The position numbers were made by a program, and so were the translations under genes. Shown one piece after another: positions 1 to 4,985 of a stretch of DNA of 5,720 bases (positions within the stretch are counted from its first letter, which is position 1; every line of letters begins with the position of its first letter). This DNA comes from JACRDV01 sp024860865 [NCBI: Methanobacteriota archaeon] (GTDB taxonomy: Archaea; JACRDV01): positions 1-5,720 of the forward strand of contig JACRDV010000118.1 of the NCBI GenBank assembly GCA_024860865.1, given 5' to 3'. A model generated the notes under the pieces. That model saw only the letters and a list, made by a program, of their open reading frames with translations, ran no database searches and was not told where the DNA came from.

Positions 1-41
1 CAGAGTGCTTCTGTGTCCTATCCGAGCTAGACCACAGGGGC
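1..41 (-). tRNA. tRNA gene, 5' portion only (cut by the window edge), probably intron-containing
   Basis: Read on the minus strand from 41 down to 1, this is a textbook tRNA 5' half. The acceptor strand is GCCCCUG (41-35), with U8 and G9 at 34-33. The D arm has stem GUCU/GGAC (32-29 and 18-15) and a loop carrying the conserved A14, G15, G18, G19 and A21. Residue 26 is A. The anticodon stem would begin CAGAA (13-9). The next bases do not place a U at position 33, and an uninterrupted reading would give A at position 34, which archaea avoid. I therefore infer an intron beginning within or near the anticodon stem, at a position other than the usual 37/38. The 3' half lies outside the window, so the amino-acid identity cannot be stated. 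A tRNA pseudogene is the alternative. Confidence 0.72.
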
Positions 42-60
42 TTGAGCAGTTGTTCAATCG

Positions 61-72
61 TTTATTATAGGT
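61..72 (-). promoter_or_regulatory. TATA-box promoter of the tRNA gene
   Basis: On the minus strand the sequence reads CCTATAATAAA, with the TATA element CTATAATA at 70-63. Its centre is about 25 bp upstream of the tRNA first base at 41, the spacing known for archaeal TBP/TFB promoters. This would start transcription at or within a few bases of the mature 5' end. The preceding AAAC could serve as part of a BRE. Assignment is by position and composition only. Confidence 0.5.
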
Positions 73-162
73 TTGACGGGATAGACCAAATTTTTTCATA
101 TATTTATTTTAAGCTTGCTTTTTAAGTTATTTGTGCCATTTTTTGTACATAACAATTTTTAG

Positions 163-1095
163 TTATAAACGAAGCAATTTTTGAAATAAATTCACTAATC
201 CACCGTGGATAGTTACAGGGAGCCCATCCACAGATAGTTCAGGCTTTTTTGTAATACCGTCAACCGCACCTGCATCGACCATTGCTCGAGTCATGTTTTC
301 CTCAACAACATCTGAATGGATTAAATTCTGTTTTAAAAGTGCCGAGAGCATGGTTACAACTCCATAAGCTCCCCAATTAGAAACTCCTGCTACAACCAAT
401 TCATCTGTCTTGACTGAGCTTGCAATTCCGCTTTGGCATGGACAAATGCATTTTTCCCCAAATTGAATTGCTTCTCTAACAGTTTCTTCAACATTACCCA
501 TGCCTATCTCATTCCCACCATCACCAATTCCAATTGTAAGAATTTTATTTTCTTGAGCCATTTCGAATAAAAAATCAATTTTTGCAGTAAAATTAGAGAT
601 ATCAATGCCACGCATGTTATGATAAATGCCTTTTATATTCCATCCTGGGCGCTCAACAGCAACCAATGCACTTGGCTTGTATTGAGTTATAATTTCTTCT
701 GCAAATTCCTTAGGATTTTCAAATGGAAAAGCGATTACAGGTGACTCTAGCCCAAATACTTTTAATGGAGCTTGAACAATTTTGACTAAGTGGGGATCGG
801 ACAAAAACACAGTATTTATGCCCAACCCTTCGCTCAAGGCATTCGCAAATACCGCACACCCAGATGGACCATCGGTTTCTCCAGTTTGATTAGGGAGAAT
901 AGTAAATCCAGTTGCAACTAAAACTGTGCTATTTTTTGGCAACTCAGCTAGTCTACTAGCTGCTCGAAAACAAAGAGGATTTTTTGATATAGCTCTAGCA
1001 GCATCATAAAGCTTAGTCACATTTCGACTAGCCAAATCTAAGCAAACTAATCGATCAATTGCTTCAGAAAAATTTTCAAAAGCGCTCGAGGTCAA
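163..1095 (-). CDS. DUF4392 / D-glutamate cyclase-like protein
   Basis: This 310-residue protein matches the C-terminal domain family of mitochondrial D-glutamate cyclase (DUF4392), found as a stand-alone protein in archaea and bacteria. The mammalian enzyme converts D-glutamate to 5-oxo-D-proline; activity of archaeal members is not established, so the substrate here is inference. Visible motifs are ATGF (61-64), ETDGPSG (73-79), ERPGWN (148-153), the glycine-rich GIGDGGNEIGMGN (189-201) and GVSNWGAYG (237-245). There is no signal peptide or membrane helix, so it should be cytosolic. The start is TTG at 1095, inside the last codons of surE, with GGAG ten bases upstream. It is preferred because the family's helix FENFSEAIDRL begins only a few residues later and no ATG is available. 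The 20-bp overlap with surE implies one transcript and coupled translation. The protein looks complete. Confidence 0.85.
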   Translation of the reverse strand: MTSSAFENFSEAIDRLVCLDLASRNVTKLYDAARAISKNPLCFRAASRLAELPKNSTVLVATGFTILPNQTGETDGPSGCAVFANALSEGLGINTVFLSDPHLVKIVQAPLKVFGLESPVIAFPFENPKEFAEEIITQYKPSALVAVERPGWNIKGIYHNMRGIDISNFTAKIDFLFEMAQENKILTIGIGDGGNEIGMGNVEETVREAIQFGEKCICPCQSGIASSVKTDELVVAGVSNWGAYGVVTMLSALLKQNLIHSDVVEENMTRAMVDAGAVDGITKKPELSVDGLPVTIHGGLVNLFQKLLRL

Positions 1096-1873
1096 GCTTA
1101 AGTTTCTCCATATTTTTAATTACAGAATGCGCGGTCATATCAAGGGAAATTGGAGTGATCGAAATAAAATTTTCTATAAACACAGCATGAACGTCAGTTC
1201 CAGCTTCTGCATCTTTTTCAAGTATTTCACCATTAATAGTGAAATATGTCCCGCCTCTATCATCAGTCCCTTGTGTTAAAAATGCTTGATACATTCTTCT
1301 AGCAAGTTTTGTTACTACAATTGGAGTTTTATCCGTTGCATTATGGGGAATATTTACATTGAGCAAATCTACTTCGGCGGGCAAGCCATTTTCTAAAACC
1401 CATTTCGCAATTTTCTCAGTGACCTTTTGAGCGATTGAAAAATCGAGCTCAGCAGCAGACTCAGTCCGTTTGGTCCGCTTAATTTGAAGTGAAACAGCAA
1501 TAGCGGGTATACCTCCATTAGCGGCTTCCATTGCAGCAGCAGTTGTGCCGGAAGTAGTTAATTCCATGCTTAAGTTTTCACCAATATTTATACCGGAAAC
1601 AACTAGGTCTGGTTTTGTTTTGAATACAGCAAGTATCCCAAGAATTATACAATCAGTTGGAGTTCCAGTTACAACATATCCTTTCGTCCCATCAAGCAAA
1701 TTCATTTCTGAAATACGAACTGGATGAAAAAGAGTAATTGCTCTGCCCACACCGCTTTGTGGAGTTGCTGGTGTAACAACCGCAATATTCCCCAGCCCTT
1801 CAACAGCATTTTTGGCTGCAACTAGGCCAGGAGATCCTATTCCATCGTCATTAACTATCAAAATATTTTTCAT
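1076..1873 (-). CDS. surE: 5'/3'-nucleotidase SurE (survival protein E family acid phosphatase)
   Basis: SurE enzymes are cytosolic, metal-dependent phosphatases that remove phosphate from nucleoside 5'- or 3'-monophosphates and, in some cases, short polyphosphate. This 265-residue protein has the family signature near the N-terminus (NDDGI, residues 8-12, with metal ligands Asp9 and Asp10). It also has PQSG with Ser40, GTPTDC (70-75), SGIN with Asn96, and TSGTTAAAMEA (107-117), the counterpart of the usual YSGTVGAA stretch. Length agrees with the family (about 250-270). I start it at the ATG at 1873 because the first residues MKNILIVNDDG then match the family N-terminus and a strong AGGTGA lies five bases upstream. 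A GTG at 1882 is in frame but lies inside that binding site. It is the first gene of a two-gene minus-strand unit with the DUF4392 gene, and its leader contains a tandem 20-bp duplication. Confidence 0.95.
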   Translation of the reverse strand: MKNILIVNDDGIGSPGLVAAKNAVEGLGNIAVVTPATPQSGVGRAITLFHPVRISEMNLLDGTKGYVVTGTPTDCIILGILAVFKTKPDLVVSGINIGENLSMELTTSGTTAAAMEAANGGIPAIAVSLQIKRTKRTESAAELDFSIAQKVTEKIAKWVLENGLPAEVDLLNVNIPHNATDKTPIVVTKLARRMYQAFLTQGTDDRGGTYFTINGEILEKDAEAGTDVHAVFIENFISITPISLDMTAHSVIKNMEKLKLDLERF

Positions 1874-1876
1874 AAT

Positions 1877-1917
1877 ATTCACCTTTATGGTCTAATTATT
1901 CACTTTTATGGTCTAAT
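1877..1917. repeat. Tandem 20-bp direct repeat in the surE leader
   Basis: The plus-strand sequence ATTCACCTTTATGGTCTAAT at 1877-1896 recurs at 1898-1917 with a single C-to-T difference, giving 19 of 20 matches. The copies are separated by one base, so the period is 21 bp, two helical turns. The surE-proximal copy contains the ribosome binding site (AGGTGA on the minus strand). The distal copy carries the degenerate form AAGTGA and overlaps the predicted transcription start near 1909. It could be a pair of operator half-sites or a recent slippage duplication of the leader; the sequence alone does not choose. Confidence 0.85.
1879..1884 (-). promoter_or_regulatory. Shine-Dalgarno site that decides the surE start
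   Basis: The minus strand reads AGGTGA, followed by five bases and then ATG at 1873-1871. It complements the anti-Shine-Dalgarno end of archaeal 16S rRNA. The competing in-frame GTG (1882-1880) is part of this motif itself, which argues against that longer start. Confidence 0.75.
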
Positions 1918-1928
1918 CTGCATGGCAA

Positions 1929-1942
1929 TTTCTTATATTTAG
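1929..1942. promoter_or_regulatory. AT-rich TATA element in the divergent surE / surface-protein promoter region
   Basis: The stretch TTTCTTATATTTAG reads as a TATA-like element on both strands. On the minus strand CTAAATATAAG (1942-1932) would set a surE start near 1909-1911, giving a leader of about 36 bases. On the plus strand CTTATATTTA would start transcription near 1962-1964, roughly ten bases before the GTG at 1974. The same 12-mer AATTTCTTATAT (1927-1938) reappears upstream of the gene at 4654. A single box shared by both divergent genes is inference. Confidence 0.5.
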
Positions 1943-1973
1943 ATTCTAACTACTTTCTCATTACTTTTTTATA

Positions 1974-3029
1974 GTGAGCAATATAATTCAAATAGGGTCC
2001 TCTTTGCCACTTGCTCAAAGGCTTGGAGTTTTGTATCGAATAATCGGCATTGTATTGATATTTTTGTCTCTTTTTAGCTACCCATGCCTAGCACAGGAGA
2101 AAAAATTTGATGTGATAATTGTACGAAGCGACATCTCAATCGACTGGATAGTAGCCCAAGCTTATGCCCAAAAAATGAAAATCCCTATTTTAACTGCTGA
2201 AGAAGATTACCTGAGCCAAGAAGCGCAAATCGAGTTATATGGCTACAAGCAATTTGGTTGGACCAAAATTTTGGTAATAGGCGGATCAAATGCAGTTTCT
2301 GATAATATTGTTAATGAATTAAAAGCTTCTGGATTTGAAATTCAAAGAATTTGGGGGCTCCACAGATATGAAACGGCCGCAAAAGTTGCAGTTGAACTTT
2401 GGCAAAATCCAAAGACAGTTGTTGTTACAGATGGAGAAAAGTTCGAGGCAACCTTAGCTGCAGCAAGGATAGCACGGGAGTTAGAAGCGCCAATTCTTTT
2501 AATAAAAAAAGATGATTTAACAGAAGATACCAGACGTGCTCTTCTTGAATATCTCAAACCAGATGAAGCTATTATAATCGGTCCAGTTTCAGAGAGCGTT
2601 GAAAAGGAGCTAAGAGGAATTGCAAAAAAAGTAACCCTCATTGGAAGAGACATTGAAAGCACGCAATTGCTAGAGCGAACTAAATTTCCAATTTGGAAGG
2701 ACCCTAAGTTAATGGCGGTCCTCGGACTAATCTCCGGCATTGTTCTGTCTGTCCTAATAGTGTTTGGAGTTTCATTTATTCGAACAAGAAGGCTAAAGGC
2801 AAAGGAGCATTTACCAATAGCACTGCTGACTGAGGAAGAGCGCAAAGTTGTTGATGAAATAATAAGAGCAGGTGGAATTCTCAAGCAAGAAAACCTACCT
2901 GACCTTACAGGTTTTTCTAGGCCAAAAATTAGCAGATTGATTTCAGACCTTGAGGTTCGAGGCATACTTGTTCGGGAGAAGGATGGAAAATCATACCGAC
3001 TTAGTTTTGAAAAACGCTTCAAAACTTGA
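1974..3029 (+). CDS. Membrane-anchored surface protein: two CWB2-like repeats, one transmembrane helix, cytoplasmic winged helix
   Basis: An N-terminal hydrophobic segment (residues 23-40, ending PCLAQ) looks like a signal peptide or anchor. Two repeats resembling cell-wall-binding repeat 2 follow. The first (about 47-140) has VIGG at 101-104 and the hallmark RIWGLHRYETA (125-135). The second (about 148-225) runs from VVVTDGEKFEATLAAARIA through IIIGP to LIGR. A transmembrane helix spans about 246-269 and is followed by RTRR, placing the C-terminus in the cytoplasm. Residues 284-345 form a MarR/TrmB-like winged helix, with recognition-helix candidate SRPKISRLISDLEVRG and a wing at VREKDGKSYRL. 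I infer a one-component regulator with an external sensing or binding part and a DNA-binding tail; ligand and targets are unknown. The start is uncertain: GTG at 1974 has no clear Shine-Dalgarno, while TTG at 2031 would give a tidier signal peptide with GGAG close upstream. Its promoter is divergent from surE. Confidence 0.8.
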   Translation: MSNIIQIGSSLPLAQRLGVLYRIIGIVLIFLSLFSYPCLAQEKKFDVIIVRSDISIDWIVAQAYAQKMKIPILTAEEDYLSQEAQIELYGYKQFGWTKILVIGGSNAVSDNIVNELKASGFEIQRIWGLHRYETAAKVAVELWQNPKTVVVTDGEKFEATLAAARIARELEAPILLIKKDDLTEDTRRALLEYLKPDEAIIIGPVSESVEKELRGIAKKVTLIGRDIESTQLLERTKFPIWKDPKLMAVLGLISGIVLSVLIVFGVSFIRTRRLKAKEHLPIALLTEEERKVVDEIIRAGGILKQENLPDLTGFSRPKISRLISDLEVRGILVREKDGKSYRLSFEKRFKT

Positions 3030-3052
3030 ACGAATATTTTAATCTGCTTTTT
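3003..3052 (+). terminator. Possible terminator of the surface-protein gene (hairpin plus T tract)
   Basis: A perfect 9-bp inverted repeat, AGTTTTGAA (3003-3011) and TTCAAAACT (3018-3026), surrounds a six-base loop and ends just before the stop codon at 3027. A T-rich stretch with T4 (3037-3040) and T5 (3048-3052) follows. Archaeal RNA polymerase stops mainly at T tracts on the non-template strand, so the T runs are the more meaningful part. The hairpin lies in coding sequence and may be incidental. Confidence 0.35.
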
Positions 3053-3077
3053 ATGAGATAAATCCTTGAGAACCCGA

Positions 3078-3097
3078 TGAAAGCGTTTGAAAGCGTT
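3078..3097. repeat. Perfect tandem 10-bp repeat between the surface-protein gene and the sugar dehydrogenase
   Basis: TGAAAGCGTT occurs twice head to tail (3078-3087 and 3088-3097), a period of one helical turn. A near-inverse copy, AACGCTTCA (3013-3021), lies in the preceding gene end and lacks one T relative to the exact complement. The pair is about 80 bp upstream of the dehydrogenase TATA box. It could bind a dimeric regulator, but no function is shown. Confidence 0.6.
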
Positions 3098-3170
3098 CTA
3101 GAGATTTTCACAAGGTCTATAAACCATAGTATCTTCTATTATTTGTCTGACACAATCGTTTCAAAATTAG

Positions 3171-3181
3171 CCTTAAATATA
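3171..3181 (+). promoter_or_regulatory. TATA-box promoter of the nucleotide-sugar dehydrogenase
   Basis: CCTTAAATATA is a good archaeal TATA element centred near 3177. With normal spacing, transcription would start near 3202-3204, ten bases before the TTG at 3213 and downstream of the TTG at 3195. This is the main argument for the shorter start. The sequence TAGATAT occurs twice just downstream (3180-3186 and 3189-3195). A weaker alternative TATA candidate, CTATAAACC, lies at 3117-3125. Confidence 0.5.
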
Positions 3182-3212
3182 GATATCTTAGATATTGAGT
3201 GGGGCAATTAAA

Positions 3213-4535
3213 TTGAATTTTACAGAATTAAAAAAATTTATTGAAGATTCGAGCGCTAAAATTGTTGTAGTTGGATTAGGTTATGTTGGTCTTCCAACCT
3301 CAGCATTATTCGCGAGAGCTGGTTTCGATGTTACTGGAACTGATATCAATAGAGAGTTAATTGAGAAGATAAATCGAGGACAGTGCCCCGCGGTTGAACC
3401 AGGGCTTTTGGATTTAGTTGTGAAAGCTGTTAAGAAAGGTAAACTAAAAGCCGATAGCGATACTGTTTCGGCAGTCGAAAAGGCAAATGTGGCTGTAATA
3501 GTCGTAAATACACCAATTCAGGGCTCAGATATTGATTTAATGCCTCTGGAGGAAGCATCTAAAGCTGTTGGAAAAGGCTTACAAAAAGGAACTTTAGTTG
3601 TTATTGAGAGCACAATTCCACCTAAAACCACTGAAGATTTCGTGATTCCAATATTAGAAGAACAATCAAATTTAAAAGCTGGATATGATTTTTGGGTTGC
3701 TTATTCTCCTGAACAGGCGATTCCTGGTAAATTTTTAGATGAAATGCGAAATCAACCCAGAATTATTGCTGGAATAAATCCTGAAAGCACAGAGCTTGCT
3801 GCTACCTTATACAAAAAGATAGTTGATGCCAAAATCGTTGAAGTAAATAACCCGGCTGTTGCTGAGCTCGCAAAAATTTTACAAAATACTTATCGAGATG
3901 TTAACATTGCACTGGCAAATGAAATTGCATTAATATGTGAAAAACTTGGAATTGATGTCCATGAAGCAATTGAGCTTGCTAACATTCATCCAAGAGTGCA
4001 TCTTCACAAACCAGGAGCCGGTGTTGGCGGACCTTGTATACCGAGGGACCCACTTTTTCTAATTGAAAAAGCAAGGGAAGTGGAAGTTAAACCAAGATTG
4101 ATTGAGCTTGCGCGCCAGATAAACGAAGAGATGCCTGACCATGTGGTTCGCTTAACATTAGAGGCTTTTGAAGAATCAAAAAGACAAATTGCTAATGCAA
4201 AAATCGCAGTGCTCGGAGTGGCGTATAAAAAAGATGTTAACGATGTTCGAGCCTCACCTGCTAAACCTATCATTCAAGGCTTACTAAAACATGGGGCTGA
4301 AGTCGTTGTGCACGATCCTTATTGTAACGAAACCTTTGGCGGAAAGCCCGCAAAAACGCTTGAAGAAGCATTAGATTATGCAGCTGCCGCAATTATAGTA
4401 ACTGACCATTCAGCTTATGAAAGGATTAACATCGATTACCTAATGGAACACATGCAAAACGTGACTATTGTCATAGATGCTCGTGGAGTACTACCTTCTG
4501 TGTCCAAACCAAATCTGGTTTTCAAAAGGATTTAA
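3213..4535 (+). CDS. Nucleotide-sugar dehydrogenase (UDP-N-acetyl-D-mannosamine/glucosamine 6-dehydrogenase type, WecC/WbpA-like)
   Basis: This family oxidises C6 of a UDP-sugar to the uronic acid with two NAD+ in the cytosol, supplying precursors for surface polysaccharide or glycoprotein glycans. From the start used here (440 residues) the N-terminal Rossmann fold shows GLGYVGLP (21-28) with Asp44 after it. VNTPIQ (98-103) and IESTIPP (131-137) follow. YSPEQAIPGKF (164-174) follows, then the central helical domain with AELAKILQNTYRDVNIALAN (217-236). The catalytic cysteine is Cys275 in GVGGPCIPRDPLFL. GVAYKKDVNDVRASP (335-349) and HDPYC (367-371) mark the C-terminal UDP-binding domain. GGPCIPRDP resembles WecC/WbpA (GGHCI) more than UDP-glucose dehydrogenase (GGSCFPKD), so an N-acetylhexosamine substrate is likely but not proven. 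The TTG at 3213 fits the promoter and usual N-terminus; TTG at 3195 would add six residues. No other sugar genes adjoin it. Confidence 0.92.
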   Translation: MNFTELKKFIEDSSAKIVVVGLGYVGLPTSALFARAGFDVTGTDINRELIEKINRGQCPAVEPGLLDLVVKAVKKGKLKADSDTVSAVEKANVAVIVVNTPIQGSDIDLMPLEEASKAVGKGLQKGTLVVIESTIPPKTTEDFVIPILEEQSNLKAGYDFWVAYSPEQAIPGKFLDEMRNQPRIIAGINPESTELAATLYKKIVDAKIVEVNNPAVAELAKILQNTYRDVNIALANEIALICEKLGIDVHEAIELANIHPRVHLHKPGAGVGGPCIPRDPLFLIEKAREVEVKPRLIELARQINEEMPDHVVRLTLEAFEESKRQIANAKIAVLGVAYKKDVNDVRASPAKPIIQGLLKHGAEVVVHDPYCNETFGGKPAKTLEEALDYAAAAIIVTDHSAYERINIDYLMEHMQNVTIVIDARGVLPSVSKPNLVFKRI

Positions 4536-4541
4536 AATTTG

Positions 4542-4579
4542 CATTTTTTGCAAGATAAAACATTTTTTGCGAAATAAAA
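4542..4579 (+). terminator. Duplicated T6 terminator (19-bp tandem repeat)
   Basis: Directly after the dehydrogenase stop, a 19-bp unit beginning CATTTTTTGC occurs at 4542-4560 and again at 4561-4579, with 17 of 19 matches. Each copy supplies a T6 run (4544-4549 and 4563-4568). The first also sits in the small inverted repeat TTGCA/TGCAA. Paired T tracts downstream of a stop are the expected archaeal intrinsic termination signal, here apparently made double by local duplication. It insulates the dehydrogenase from the next promoter. Confidence 0.65.
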
Positions 4580-4585
4580 TTAGTT

Positions 4586-4597
4586 AATTTCTTATAT
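4586..4597 (+). promoter_or_regulatory. TATA-type promoter of the small membrane protein / ATP-grasp unit
   Basis: AATTTCTTATAT lies just downstream of the terminator and is identical over 12 bases to 1927-1938 in the surE divergent region. With the TATA centre near 4594, transcription would begin near 4620, giving a leader of about 34 bases before the ATG at 4654. Assignment is by motif and spacing. Confidence 0.45.
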
Positions 4598-4644
4598 CGT
4601 TCGCTCTAAGTTACTGAGATATCCAATACTCTGTATAGCAAACT

Positions 4645-4648
4645 GGAG
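4645..4648 (+). promoter_or_regulatory. Shine-Dalgarno site of the small membrane protein
   Basis: GGAG is followed by five bases and then ATG at 4654. This is the only ordinary SD-plus-ATG start on the plus strand of the window, and it supports translation of this short gene. Confidence 0.6.
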
Positions 4649-4653
4649 TCAAA

Positions 4654-4959
4654 ATGGGAAGCATATTATATATAGCGCTATTCTTTGCCTTTGAAATTAT
4701 CATTGCGATAACCATGGGCATTGCGCTATCTAGTATTTTTGGTAAAAGAAAGAAAAGCCTGACAATTTTGAGCTTATTTGTGCCTATCTGGTCAGCAATG
4801 GTAATATTTGCTGTGATATACTTTTGGATTTTTAGTGTGCAAATTTCTGGAACTGAACCTTTTATTTTGTATTTAGCTTTAGCTGTAATATCTTGGGGGC
4901 CAATTCTCGCTCTACTTTTTAATATGTTTTTATTTCCTATTGTTAGAATACATAAGTGA
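4654..4959 (+). CDS. Small integral membrane protein with three predicted helices, function unknown
   Basis: I do not recognise a family. The 101 residues form three hydrophobic helices at about 4-28, 36-62 and 69-96. The short loop KRKK (31-34) and the C-terminal RIHK are positively charged. By the positive-inside rule the N-terminus would be outside, the KRKK loop and C-terminus in the cytoplasm, and the short SGTEP loop (65-69) outside. No catalytic motif, cysteine pair or metal-binding pattern is visible. It has a clear ATG with GGAG upstream and its own promoter after a terminator, so it is likely a real gene. It lies 26 bp before the ATP-grasp ligase, so the two probably share a transcript. 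A role linked to that ligase (substrate transport, membrane tethering) is only a guess. Confidence 0.75.
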   Translation: MGSILYIALFFAFEIIIAITMGIALSSIFGKRKKSLTILSLFVPIWSAMVIFAVIYFWIFSVQISGTEPFILYLALAVISWGPILALLFNMFLFPIVRIHK

Positions 4960-4985
4960 AAACTGTTTGATCTGACGGGATAGTA

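Noticed and set aside
74-84. Shared 11-mer TGACGGGATAG at 74-84 and 4973-4983
   Set aside because: A few 11-base matches are expected by chance in 5.7 kb, the flanks do not match, and the contexts (tRNA upstream region, intergenic before the ATP-grasp gene) are unrelated.
98-162. T-rich stretch between the DUF4392 stop and the tRNA promoter considered as a terminator
   Set aside because: The T runs are on the plus strand; on the minus strand, where the gene is read, they are A runs, so they would not terminate that transcript. No other structure was found there.
1545-1727. Plus-strand open frame of 60 codons inside surE
   Set aside because: It is antisense to the conserved GTPTDC and SGIN motifs of surE, with no ribosome binding site or promoter.
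1880-1882. Longer surE start at GTG 1882
   Set aside because: It would add three residues before the conserved MKNILIVNDDG, and the codon overlaps the ribosome binding site that properly serves the ATG at 1873.
2342-3022. Long open frame on the minus strand opposite the surface-protein gene (226 codons)
   Set aside because: Its product is serine/arginine-rich, has no recognisable domain and lies wholly antisense to a protein with clear domains; it is a shadow of that gene's codon use.
3074-3150. Possible C/D box sRNA: CGATGAA near 3076 and CTGA near 3147
   Set aside because: The C box is imperfect, the distance is longer than usual for archaeal C/D RNAs, and no terminal stem or convincing internal C'/D' pair is visible.
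4004-4273. Minus-strand open frame of 89 codons inside the sugar dehydrogenase
   Set aside because: It is antisense to the conserved catalytic region (GGPCIPRDP through VRASP) and has no family features.
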